Shown here: piece by piece, positions 44,361 to 55,676 of the stretch
How positions within the stretch are numbered: the stretch's first letter is position 1
Layout: the number at the start of each line of letters is the position of its first letter
Assembly (NCBI RefSeq): GCF_047496725.1
Contig: NC_132980.1
Span: 2,051,001-2,115,000 of the forward strand
DNA: 64,000 nt
Reading direction: 5' to 3'
Origin: Anoplolepis gracilipes
Taxonomy: Eukaryota; Arthropoda; Insecta; Hymenoptera; Formicidae
Position numbers and translations under genes: made by a program
The notes under the pieces: model-generated
The model's input: only the letters and a program-made list of their open reading frames with translations
The model's database searches: none
Told to the model about the DNA's origin: nothing

Positions 44361-44608
44361 AATATACATACATAAATAATATATTGAATATTGGAACATG
44401 TATTCATTATTTGTGTTCATTATGGTGTAAAGTGTAAAGTAAAGATAACTATATTCAATATATGTGTAACTAAATTATATTAATTATTTAATAAAAATAT
44501 AATATAGTTACACATATTGAATATAGTTATCTTTATTTACACTTTACACTATAATGACACAAATAATGAATATACGTTCCAACAATATTCAATATATGTA
44601 TTTATGTA
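44361..44608. repeat. A+T-rich inverted repeat (arms ~115 bp)
   Basis: TTGGAACATGTATTCATTAT ... GTGTAAAGTAAAGATAACTA on the left is mirrored on the right (TAGTTATCTTTATTTACACT ... ATATACGTTCCAA), centred near 44490. No defined element ends; it abuts the next palindrome. Confidence 0.75.
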
Positions 44609-44610
44609 TA

Positions 44611-45488
44611 CAGGGTGGGGCATTTATATTGAGACACCTAAATATCTAAAAAATAAAGCAAGATAGAAAGAAATGTTTCAGACAAAAGTTGTTTGGTTCT
44701 AAGGGGGTCATAAGATGGTGCCATTAGTTTGATCTTGAGGAGTCACATGAAGGTCACATGAAAGTTATGTTTAATTTTTTAAGTGGAACACCCTATATAT
44801 CATTGCATATTTTTGTAGCTTATCTCGAGAGCTTTCCAAAACATTATAATCAAATGTTTTTTTGTGAAGTACTTTTCGAGTTATAAGGCTTCAAAGTTGC
44901 AATATTTTGACATAAATTACAAGATATCTCGCAAAATGTTCATTTTTCGATTATCTTACCCTAATACTTTTATGCACAAAATAATGAGACGAATCAATTG
45001 GTGTAAAAAAACACATAGTTATCTTTAAGAAAAAATCTGAATTTGCAACTAGCAGTTACACATTTTTACTTTAACATAATTATGTGTTTTAATTGCGCCA
45101 ATTGATTTGTCTCATTATTTTGTGCATAAAAGTATTAGGGTAAGATAATCGAAAAATAAATATTTTACGAGATATCTTGTACTTTATGTCAAAATATTGC
45201 AACTTTGAAGCCTTATAACTCGAGAAGTACTTCACAAAAAAACATTTGATGATAGTGTTTTGGAAAGCTCTCGAGATAAACTACAAAAATATGCAATAAT
45301 ATATAGGGTGTCCCATTTAAAAAATTAAACATGACGTTCATGTGACCTTCAAATGACTCTTCAAAGTCAGACCAATGGTACCATCTTATAGCCCTCTCGA
45401 AATCCTAAAACTTTTATTTGAAACTTTTTTTCCGGCAACGCTTACTTTTCAAGATATTTCACTAGAGGAATTAAAATGGGACACCCTG
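44611..45488. mobile_element. 878-bp palindromic mariner-type foldback element
   Basis: Between TA dinucleotides, ends CAGGGTGGGGCATTTATAT and ATTAAAATGGGACACCCTG. An outer arm (44611-44790 against 45310-45488) carries CATGAAGGTCACATGAAAG-type motifs shared with 7696-7903. An inner, longer palindrome (about 44797-45304) has its own ACACCCTATAT/ATATAGGGTGT ends, as if one foldback element inserted in another. No coding sequence. Confidence 0.82.
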
Positions 45489-45523
45489 TATACAGCTATA
45501 GCACATTCTACAGTTTTACAGGA

Positions 45524-45664
45524 AGATGGCAAAAGAATCTGTAAATGATGATAATACATCCCAAAATAGAATCGATAAACTGATTGAATTGGATAATTTG
45601 AATCCAATAGATTTATTAACATTAAATAAAATATTGGAGAGCATTCAGATGTATGATGCAAGAG
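45524..45664 (+). CDS. Putative first exon, unknown
   Basis: ATG at 45524 followed by 47 open codons (MAKESVNDDNTSQNRIDKLI ... LESIQMYDAR) ending at a strong AGAG-GTAAGT donor. Codon use looks protein-like. It may be the first exon of the second Mutator-like element, whose recognisable coding sequence begins at about 45784, or a captured piece. No domain known. Confidence 0.35.
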
Positions 45665-46003
45665 GTAAGTAAAAAAGTTAATTCTTTTAGAATTTAAAAC
45701 AAAAATGTTAATATATACAAGGTGCCCCGTAATTGCTAGATACCTAGAATTAACTTCAAGGTCAATTACAAGTGTTATTAAAATGTTGAACTTTGTGAAG
45801 ATAATAATGATTTTGTTGCTAATAATAGCTCTCTAGATACGAATTGTATCCAGGGAAGCATGAAGGCCGTCGTATTGTCCACATTACTTTTCGATTCAAT
45901 GAAATCCATAGAACATTCAGTAATCATTAACGAGGAGTGCCAATTTAAATGGAAACTAATAAATTTTTATCGTTATGGGTTAAAGAAAGTTGTTTTTCAA
46001 GTT

Positions 46004-46576
46004 GTTATAGCCCGATAAGCTATAACCGACATGCTAGTAATTAAGAACCGAATGATTGCGAAATAAGGCAAGAAGTTCCGCATACCGCGACTGGTGCATC
46101 GACCGCGCGTACCAATGACGCAGCGATCCTCGCGCGGACCTCGATTGCGAAAACCGGAACACCGCGACGACAATTGCGAAAGGGTGCAAGCAAGGAATTC
46201 CGACCTTTTAACTCGCTACGCTTGCACCTGATGCGCGTTAAACGACCCGCACGAATTTTGCGCAAGCACGCAGCGCTATAAAAACTTGCCCGCGCTTGGA
46301 CGCGCGGGCAGTCACGAAATTGAGTTAGAATTATCGAGAGTTGTAACGGACAATCATGAATTAAGCAATCTAAGTGCATCGATAGCAAGAAGTCGAGCAT
46401 CCAACAACCGAGCGTGGAGAAAGAAGAGAATCGTGTAAGGCAAGAACGAATTATAGAATTAAAGGACGCATATCTGTTAAACCAGACTACGTCATTCTAC
46501 CCCACATCATTGAACTCCCCTGGTCCGTTCCTTTCGGCAAATCCCGAACCCGTGTCGCTCCCGCAGCGGCACAACA
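46004..46576 (+). mobile_element. Solo LTR inserted in the Mutator-like remnant
   Basis: 573 bp, TGTTATAGCC...CGGCACAACA, flanked by a 4-bp target duplication AAGT (46000-46003 and 46577-46580). The Mutator sequence on each side joins up as in copy 1. A TATA box, GCTATAAAAACTTGC, lies at about 46272. It is clearly G+C-richer than its surroundings. The orientation is inferred from the TATA box. Confidence 0.8.
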
Positions 46577-46897
46577 AAGTGCCAAATGTGCAAATATGAA
46601 GACAACATCTGATCAGAACCCACAGAGCTGGAAACATTAGACATTAATACGATTGCTATAACAGAAACTATTATAACTGGAATTGGTTTTACCCAGCGGG
46701 AAGAACTGTGTACAGTCATGAATGTTCCATTTATGGCCGAAAAAACTTACATATATCAAATATCAAAACATTGTAATCAATGTTCAAATTTTCGAGAAAA
46801 TAACTTTTGAAAATATAAAAATGGCTGACAAAGTTAAAAAACAATTTGCTCCAGAGAGAAACAAAACTATAAATGTATACAAAAATATTCCGTATAC

Positions 46898-47074
46898 AGA
46901 GGGACGAGTGTAGCTACGTCGTCGGCTGCGAACCGACAGAATGTGGGTTCGAGCCCACTGTGGATTCATATGCCTCTATGAAGTTTTTTCATAGGTGTAA
47001 GATGTATTGTAATAGGAAAATGATAAAATAAAGGTATGCTTAACCTTCTTGGCAAAAGCTGAAGGAAAAGACAG
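46898..47074 (+). mobile_element. tRNA-derived SINE
   Basis: 177 bp flanked by a perfect 13-bp duplication ATATTCCGTATAC (46885-46897 and 47075-47087). The head (about 46904-46966) looks like a tRNA: an A-box-like GTGTAGCTACGTCGTCGG and a B box GGGTTCGAGCCC. The tail ends AACCTTCTTGGCAAAAGC then GAAGGAAAAGAC. It splits the Mutator-like remnant between its N-terminal and transposase parts. Confidence 0.8.
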
Positions 47075-48029
47075 ATATTCCGTATACCTACAACTGTTGT
47101 TGCGGACGATAGTTGGATGAAAAGCTCGTACGGTAACACCTACGATTCACTTTTTGGTATTGGTGCTATAATTCATTACTGCATGAAAGAGGTTCTCTTC
47201 ATCGGTGTCTACAATTGCACGATATGTGATATAGCGGAACGAAATAGAATCGATAAAAATCAAAAATCATAAATTCTACAAAAGTTTTGATTGTAACGTA
47301 AGTTTTACAAGAATGGAGAGCTATGCTATTGCAGAAAGCTTTAAAAGTAGCCTGGAAATACATGGAGTAATTTATAAAATAGTTATTGCCGTTGGCGATA
47401 ACAGTATATATCAAATCATTGTTGATAGCAGACCATATTGTGAACAAAGAGTGATCGTTTAAAAAAATAAAATGTGCTAATCATTTGTTTCACAATGTAT
47501 GTAAAAAGTTGAAAGTTGTAGTAAAGATAACTCAACAAAAACATAGAAAGCCTGATTTCATTGAGCAACGAAATGTAAAAAAATAACATTTTGAAGGTAC
47601 GATAAGAAATAATAAATGCAATTGATTTACAAAGAAAAGAAAAGCAACTTGACCATTATAAGGCTGTGGAATTACAAAGAAATATATTAAATATTCCTGG
47701 TCACATATTGGTGAACATAAACAATGTAAGGAACGCGGTTATATATGTAATCATGATGAAACAAAGAAAAATAATGTGCCATATCTCAAGTTGCACGGTT
47801 TTTACCAACAAATAGAGTGCCCAGATATATAAGGGGTTATTCTGACAGCTTGTTGCTGAAATATACCAATAATCTTGCAGAGTCATTGAACTCAATAATC
47901 TGCAAAGAAATTGCGGGAAAACGTATTAATTTTGGTAATTGGGGCTCCTACAATGTTAGAACTGCGGGGGACAATTGTACAACATAATACGCAACAAGTT
48001 CTCATGAAGAAAGAATGTTCCTTACCTAT

Positions 48030-48132
48030 ATACCTCATCGAGGTTATCATAGGTATTAGAGGTATTGTACCTCTTATAGGAAATGAAAATAAAAGCATTG
48101 AATAACCTTCTTGGTAGGGTGAAGCTGAAGGA
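48030..48132 (+). mobile_element. 3' fragment of the same SINE family
   Basis: Shares ATACCTC..GAGGTT, CATAGGT.TTAGA, ATAGGAAA.TGA and TAACCTTCTTGG plus AAGCTGAAGGA in order with the SINE at 46898-47074, but lacks the tRNA head. Confidence 0.55.
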
Positions 48133-48370
48133 TTATATCGTTGTTATTTACTCACAAAATAAAGAAGAGCTAACTGACGATATGGCAAGAAAAAGAGAAT
48201 TTTTCGATAACTCGAGTGCTTCTTTCAATTTAATAAAGAATAATATATTATCTATACACAGTAAAATAAGCGACGAATTATTGAAATAATTTTTACGTAT
48301 CGTATTCTCGTTTTAACACAAAGTATGCTATATTTGGAATGTCCTTACATAATTGAAAAAAATAGTGAGA

Positions 48371-49191
48371 AAAGCTTATAAATTATTTTATTATAGAAAA
48401 TATTTTCTCTATAAATACTGTATGCTTTTAAAAGAGCATATAATATAAAAATGTATTTTCTCGGATAATAATTTTCTTAGATTTCAAATTTTTTGACAGA
48501 ATATGATATCTCACGCACAAAAATTTCTATCTTATATTAATATTAATATAGACGACGCTAAAAATATTTCTTATCATTTATTCGTTCTTGTACAAAAAAT
48601 AATGCTAACACATTCAATTAATAATAATTGTCTCGACGATAATGCTACTCTGCAATAAAGTGTCAGGAACGCTTTCTACACAACACTTTTCGTATCCCGT
48701 CTCCTCTCTCTATTTACAGAATACAGAATACATATCAATATTTTTTAAATGAATACGCACACATACATTTTTAAATTGCATATCTAGTTGTTCTAGTACA
48801 TTTATTAGCAGAGCAATGTTAGTATAAAGCGAAATTTTATATATTATTGTTATGCACACAAGAGGCTTGTAATTTCTCTCCTCGTATTTCTCTTTTTATC
48901 AAGTAATTTTTATATTCCATTATATGTTGTTATTTTATGTCAGTCGATAGTTATATTATACATAAATCCTTAAATCATTACTTTAAATTCACTAAATATC
49001 AAATATTTATTGACAATTATAAGATGCAATATTAGTATTATTTAGTAATATTCAATAATTGCTTTTATATTTATATGTTAACTTAAATATTAAAATTTCG
49101 AAATTAGAAAAAAATATATAGAGGATATATTGTTCGAAATTAGAAAAAAATATATACAGGATATATTGTTCACATATATATACATATATAT
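48371..49191. other. A+T-rich intergenic stretch
   Basis: No gene seen. A 41-bp unit (TTCGAAATTAGAAAAAAATA plus TATAGAGGATATATTG) is present twice at about 49098-49175. Confidence 0.6.
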
Positions 49192-49526
49192 TGTTACTTC
49201 CTTACTTAGCGTTCCTGAGCCGCCATGTCATACCGCTCGACAAAGCAGACGTTCGTTGCTTGACAGCGCGAATGTCAATTTGTTAACAGCGGACATAAGA
49301 GATCTTACAATTAGTAGACTGTCAAGCTATGTGGACGCGTTTTCGCAGCTTCGCGATATTTAATTACTGTTGTATATAATATTTGTATTTGAGTGCTCTA
49401 TTATTGTTGTGTTCGTTATTAATAAAGTTCTCGTATCATTATAAAAATATTCTTTTTATTTCGTGTGAGTGTCGATTGCGTAGCACGTATTTCGATAAAT
49501 ATCGAAACTCATCTCCGTGGACGTAA

Positions 49527-49528
<2 letters not shown>
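49192..49528 (+). mobile_element. Solo LTR related to the LTR at 10235-10542
   Basis: 337 bp, TGTTACTTCC...GGACGTAACA, with a polyadenylation signal AATAAA at 49421. It shares the terminal GGACGTAACA with the tRNA-Pro-primed element. It lies between TA-rich sequences (left ATATAT, right AAATAT), so the 4- to 5-bp duplication cannot be read with confidence. No internal region remains. Confidence 0.75.

Positions 49529-49590
<62 letters not shown>
49529..49590. repeat. (TA)n microsatellite
   Basis: About 27 TA units directly after the solo LTR. Confidence 0.95.
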
Positions 49591-49592
<2 letters not shown>

Positions 49593-49708
49593 TACTATTT
49601 TAAGTCTTGTATTACTTTGTATGTGTATGTAACAATTTCCGTACAAAAAATCACTGAAAGTCGACCATAAAATATACCAAACAATTGATATATAAATATT
49701 TAGCGATT

Positions 49709-52700
49709 TTATATTTTACATTCCGCGTCCCAATCATTCGGGATCACTTTGCGCCACACTTGCTTCAGATGTTGCAATAGGCAAGGAGTCACACAGTTAG
49801 GAATTTCTAAAGGATGCGCAATTCTCGTCTCCGTATTATTTAAATATAGTGCCTATAGTATAACAAAGAAAAGAATATATGGTATAGAATAATAAAAGTA
49901 TGTAATTATAATTTTATAAATAAAAAATATAGAAATAAAATGTTTTTATAAATAAAAAATTTATAGAATAATTTTATAAATGATATAAGATTAACATTTA
50001 AAAAGATAATAGATATGTTGCGTGTGCAATATTTGCTTATCATGCGGTACAGTTTCATGCAGTCTATTTTAGTCTATTTTCACCTGAATTTTATTGTTAG
50101 TGATTATAATCGCAAATTATTGATTAATTACACTAATCAAATAGTAATTATACACATAACTGTTACTTAAATTTGCCATATAATAATGAAATATAATGAA
50201 ATTTTTATTAAGAATTTAAAATATTTTAAATATTATATTTGATGTTTGAAACAATTTCTATTATTTTACAAAAAAATATTCTTATACCGTAAATTTTTAT
50301 GATAACGCTACCAATAATTATACCTTCACTTCTAGATTATTATTATTGACGAGATGTAGTTCGAATATGAGCGTTGCTCCATAATCGGGTTTCAAAAGTT
50401 CGTCTGTGAATCCCATCGTTCTCAACACATTAACGATAGTTATATCGTGAGCGGAATAAAAGTAAGATCGTTTTGGTTTGGGATCAGTTCTAATTTCTTC
50501 CATATGCGATAAAATTTCCTTTAACAGTGGACCTGAAAATATTAAAATTTATGTAATAATATTAGAATTTTTATGGTACTTTCTAACGGTATATAATATC
50601 TTAACGATCCTGCGATTTTACAGTTGAAAAAGCGCATTTGGAGCGATACTGATTGTGTAAAGATACCATCGTACCTCCTAGAAGACGTTTTTGAATAGTG
50701 CTGTTGGTAAAGATTGCCAAACTGCGAGCGGCTATTTTACGCATTTCGTTATTGTAAAATTTCTGCGTCCATTCTGGCAGTTGTAAACCGTGTTGCTCCT
50801 CAATCTCGAGAGTGTTGTAAAGAAATTCGACATCGGTGATTGTGCTTATATTCTTACCGGTATGCTCTGTCAGTTCTTTGTAATATTCGGCCATTTTTGC
50901 GCTTGATCTTTTTGCCTCATCTAAATATGCTTGTTTTAAAGCTTCTTCTAGTCTTGGACACGGTGCTTTTACCGTTATTAGCTGCAATATCATTCTTTTG
51001 AAATAAGCTTTTTTATATATAGGTCTGCATATTTTAACTCTTGTAATTTATTGAAATTTTTATGTAAAAAAATATTTGTTTTTCAAATTGACAAAAAACG
51101 AGATCTTTTTTTAGTCATATATAGACTGTTTTAATCATAGTTTTAAGTTACTTTAAAGAGACTCTTTAGAAATAATGTAACGGAAAACTTCTCGGTTGAT
51201 CTTGTAAGCTTGTTATAGCTTATTATTTAAAAAATTAAATTCTTTCGTTTATACCTTGTCCAGATTTCGTGGTATTGAGTGTACAGGAACAGGAGTCCAT
51301 GCCAAACCTGGCAAAAACATATCTTCGGGACTCGGTTTGAAACAACTAGCGAGTAATGCCTGCGCCGACATAATACACCGATCTGCATAGCTGCTACGAA
51401 TTATAGTAGTTGCGCTTTCGAATTTATTACCAATTGTAACGCCGTATTCATGACGGATCCATTGACCAACTGTATACAGTTGAAGCATTCCTTTCTAAAT
51501 ACGAATTTCAAGATTAATAATGTATTATGTTTTCCCAAATATGCATACGAAAGTGGATCGAAAAGTTTTCGACCTGACCAAGAAAGAGCAAGATTTTAAT
51601 GAAATTTCAATACTTGTCCAATAGATGATAGTGAAAAAAACACAAAGCGTTAAGTTTGTGCCATTCTAACGATTGGTTTGTTTCTGACAGCCTTTAAAGT
51701 GATAGTTTGTCAACAATAGAGAAATTAGAGTAATCGCACCGTGATAAAATTTCTTCATTTAAAAAGGAAAACTTCTACGGAAATTAAAACTGAATTAGAT
51801 TCAGTGTATAGAAATGCTGCTTCTTCATTTACGGCCGTGAAAACCTGAGCTGAAATTTTAGAAACAAATCAATCGCTAGAATGACATCAAACTTAATTCT
51901 TTGTGTTTCTTTTACTTCCATTTATTGGACAAGTATTAAAATGTAATTAAAATCTTGCTTTTTTTAATCAAATCAGAAACTTTTCAATCTACCCTCGTAT
52001 AATTGTTATATGTATATAACTGCTACAACATGTAACTAATGTGGACGTTACATGTAATGTATATGTTAGTTGTTATTTCTCATCACTCATAGATGTAATT
52101 ATACATAATGTTACACTGTTTTATTATGATGAGTAATTATTAATAAATTCAGTTACTCATCAGAAACCTACAAGTGAATTAATTACACCACCTGTCACAA
52201 TATGTCGAGTACATTCTAACTAATATATTCTAACATTGAATATATCAATATAACTTTTTATGATTTTATCTAAAACGAAACAAAAACGAACAAACTTCTA
52301 AACTTTTCTTTTTAGTTTATCGATCCCCCACATGCAAGCCCTCTTGCAGTTCTGACAGTTAATTAAAGAATATCTTGTATATCTATATTTAGTGACAAGT
52401 TATTATTTATGCTCGATATATGTTGTGCGCGCAAAAGTGCAATTTAATTTATGGTAAGTTTGATATATATTATTTATTATTATTTATTATTATGTACGAA
52501 GCGTCGGCTAATGATATTCGTTTATCTCGTTCCAACCTTGGTTAGAGCCCCCCAACCATTGGGCCAAGCGTAATTTATGTAGGGATCCTTAGGGTAGGTC
52601 TCTGTAGGAGTTCTGTCGCCGTGACGAAATAACTATAAAAATATCAAAAATTTCTATTAGAAAAAAATTATTCGCTTAAAGATTGCAAGCTAATTATGTT

Positions 52701-52776
52701 ATTTTTCGAATATTTAACTAACATAAAGAAATCTTTAAACAAAATTCATTCAAATCCTAAGTTAAAATTATATTAA

Positions 52777-52828
<52 letters not shown>

Positions 52829-53638
52829 ATATATCAATTAAATAAAAACTTTTCTAGCAGATTTTTTATTAAAAGTCATTCGGTTATCAGGCCCATTGAT
52901 CCCTTCAAATAGATAACATCACCTTCTAAAGGTACAAACTATTTTTTATAGTTCCTATGGATGGTGTACGATAAACTTTAAAGGGTTTTTACAACAGTTA
53001 CAACTGTTGCACTTTTTCTAAACTCACAATATATGTCGAAAATAAAGTTTTTTGTCTTTCATTTTTAATAATATAATTTTTTCACACCTTAAAAACAACA
53101 AAAATATATTAATATAATGTTCAAGTGACAAGTGAGAATACCAACTTTTAAACAGTATATGATACAATATTTAGATATTACGAACAGTATACCCAATGCT
53201 GCAACATAACGATATTGAATTCAATAACGATATTAATTGAAATGGGGCACGAGCTGTTGCACTCACCCAACATACATACGTATTACTATATGTATACTTA
53301 ATTTTATGTTTACATATATTAATAAATATTATATTTTTATGTTATACATTTATTGTATTTAAATAAGATTCGTTAATTATATAACAATAAATATCTATCA
53401 CTTAATTTTAATGAATTTAGATAATAATGTGACAAATAATAATTGTTACAAACAAGTCACTTACAAATACTACTTGTTGTAATGTGCTATGTTTAATAGT
53501 CGGAAACGCAAACGCTGTGTACGCTAATAGCGTGCTCCCAATAAAGATCCCGAGTATCACTACGCTCACACAAATGTCAAGCTTTCTGGAACGATGCCTT
53601 TCTGGAACCCTCATATTTCGTTCTCTTGCCCGATCCAT
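49709..53638 (-). CDS. Histidine acid phosphatase, six exons
   Basis: Exons on the minus strand: 53465-53638, 52537-52632, 51255-51494, 50675-50981, 50324-50532 and 49709-49852; all borders are GT/AG with matching phases, giving about 389 residues with no lesion. Residues about 22-44 (ICVSVVILGIFIGSTLLAY) form a signal anchor or uncleaved signal peptide after a basic N-terminus. The catalytic RHGDRTP box is at the start of exon 2 and the proton-donor HD pair in SAHDITIV in exon 5. Size and order match the acid phosphatase family that includes insect venom and testicular/prostatic acid phosphatases: hydrolysis of phosphomonoesters in the lysosome or outside the cell. The N-terminal anchor suggests a membrane or secretory form. 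This is the only likely host gene here. Confidence 0.92.
51548..51997 (+). mobile_element. Mini-mariner in intron 2 of the acid phosphatase gene
   Basis: 450 bp between TA dinucleotides. The ends CGAAAGTGGATCGAAAAG and CGAGGGTAGATTGAAAAG (reverse complement of the right end) stay similar for about 100 bp. It retains coding remnants of a mariner transposase N-terminus (VIKFLHLKRKTSTEIKTELD, about 51740-51800) joined directly to the 3' end, so the catalytic part is deleted. Confidence 0.8.
52785..52828. repeat. (TA)n microsatellite in intron 1
   Basis: About 22 TA units within the first intron of the acid phosphatase gene. Confidence 0.95.
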
Positions 53639-54153
53639 TTAAACCAATTATAGGTTTTGCATAGCAATCCTGTAATTCAGAAGGCTAGATAAATGAGAAC
53701 TTGTTAAGAACTATAATCAATATATCCAATCATCATAGTAAATATTGACATTAACAGACTCATCCCCAATGACGTCGACTTTGATATATAGTATCAAGGT
53801 CATGACCCTAAGTAACATCCACAAGGTTTTAGTCGTCGTTCGTCCTTCATTGAAGAGTAATAAATAAAAGAATTTTCAGCAATTATACCAATACTTGCTT
53901 TTCATGTGCATTAAGTAGAATTAACTTTTAGTAGATGACCTTGATCTTGACATATGTTGTTTTACTTTTGATTACACAAAACGTTTCTTCCAGGTAGAAT
54001 TTTCTCTCAGGTTCGTTGTCATCTATTAATCCACAGATTAAATTTCTGAATAGTTTGTAAATAGTATTTAGAGGATGCATTTCTTCGAGTACGTTAAAAT
54101 TAAGTACATTAAAATTAAATTATGTATCTATAAAAAAGAGACAATTTATTTAA

Positions 54154-54228
<75 letters not shown>

Positions 54229-55283
54229 AATAAATTAATACATTAATGAAAAGTATCGATATTCAAAAATATACATTCGTTTAAGAGCATTAATAATATA
54301 TACCTTCTTTATAGCAATTTCTATGTACTAGAAAGTACATGCTTGAAAAGAACGTTCAGATAGGAGGGCATGGAGAACGGAGTTTCGCTCCATAATAAAT
54401 AAATATAACCAAATTTAAGAGTGTAGAAACTATAAAAGACTAACAGTACTGATTGTGAGTGGAAGTTTTAATATAAAATCTGAATTTAATCCATGTCCGA
54501 AAAACATATTCAGAAACTTTTTTTCTTAATTTTTACTTTATAGTCACAAATAATCATTTTCCCGTATTCTATTGACTCATCATACAGTTACACATGGATT
54601 TTCAATATATACAATGTGCGAAAGATATGTATAACAACAAACTTGTTTTGTTTATAACTTTTTAATAAACTACAAGCGACAGCTGAAACCTTTTGGATGT
54701 TATTTAAGGTCATGACTTTGACAACATATGTCAATGTCAAGGTCATTGGCGCTAGGTCCGTTAATATCAATATTTATCGACTGTTTGAATAACAATAAAT
54801 TTTAAAAAGATAAGAAGAAATAAGTAATATATATTTTGTTAAATTATTAAATTTTGATATTTTTATAATTTAATGAATGTGAATTGAATAAAAATTAGTT
54901 TAAATTAAAAATTAAAATCTCTATTGAAAACTTTATTGAAATTTAGAAGCGCTAAAAAAACTCAACTCCAACATTCAAGGCTAGAAAAACGTCAAATTAC
55001 AATCAAGTTACCTTCTTTATATTTTCTTAAAAAATTATAATGGTTAATTCTGATTGATGAAAGATTGAAGACTTATTTCTTAATCAAACAGATAATAAAT
55101 ATATACATACGTTATAGTTATCGATATTATATCGTATAGTAGAAAAACATTGCTTTCGAAGAGTTGTGGGATAAGAGTTTACCTTTGTTCAATTACGATG
55201 TACAATCTCGTTTCTATTAAATTCACTAGATACGGCACTGTTTAAAGCACGTCACGTCGAACGGTACTATCGTCGCATCTGTC
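53639..55283. other. Upstream region of acid phosphatase; ~1-kb inverted repeat
   Basis: 53738-53840 and 54676-54778 are reverse complements (AAATATTGACATTAACAGAC; CAAGGTCATGACCCTAAGTA; ACATCCACAAGGTTTTAG, with differences), so 53738-54778 is probably a non-autonomous foldback transposon. A further motif, CTTGATCTTGACATATGTTG, occurs at 53940. (TA)n lies at 54155-54228. No gene seen. Confidence 0.6.
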
Positions 55284-55676
55284 GTGAAGCATATAGAACA
55301 GAAAGAGATGCAAAATGTGACGTGCGATTTACATGCACGCAGAATTGCATGGATCATAGCATGCTTCGTGATTCGCAATCCAAAATGTAGGGCAGTCGGT
55401 CAAGATTTCGACGATCGCGTTTTCGATAATATATTATCACGATTCGATCGAAAAGTCTCATGCAGATACGAACTACGTTGCGTTCCTCTTCGCAGCATGT
55501 TGCTACGCCCAACTGAAAGCCCGACTGTGAACGACTGTCGGATGTGCTTATGTTTATCTGTATCACACTTACTTAAGTATCGCGATATACATATGTGCAT
55601 CTGTTTTTCCAATACGTTACACGAGTATCTAAAGTCAATTATGAGCAATACGTTTGTTTCGTTTTCTTATTATTAA
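55284..55676 (+). other. Open frame of 130 codons, doubtful gene
   Basis: A region of more balanced base composition with an ATG-initiated frame (MKHIEQKEMQNVTCDLHARR ...). It has many cysteines and arginines but no domain. Open frames also exist on the opposite strand, so this may be a promoter or untranslated exon instead. Confidence 0.2.

Larger units (their letters stand above)
45784..48370 (+). pseudogene. Mutator-like transposase remnant (copy 2), with three insertions
   Basis: Aligns along copy 1: LCEDNNDFVANNSSLDTN near 45790, the cysteine pair region at 46582 (CQICKYEDNI-like in one frame), the DGSWMK-equivalent at 47105, ESYAIAESFKSSLEIHG near 47320, and NSLAESLNSIICKEI-type sequence near 47870. 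The YqaJ part is missing: the alignment jumps near 48130 to the protease front (IKNNILSIHSKISDELLK). It is interrupted by a solo LTR (46004-46576), a SINE (46898-47074) and a SINE 3' fragment (about 48030-48132), and is full of stops. Confidence 0.75.

Noticed and set aside
46041..46400. Minus-strand frame of 119 codons
   Set aside because: Lies wholly inside a solo LTR and is explained by its G+C-rich composition.
46904..46966. Functional tRNA gene
   Set aside because: A and B boxes are present but the arms do not pair into a full cloverleaf, and it sits inside a 177-bp unit with its own target duplications, so it is a SINE head.
55284..55676. 130-codon open frame as a gene
   Set aside because: No domain, and open frames on both strands in balanced-composition DNA; kept only as a doubtful region.
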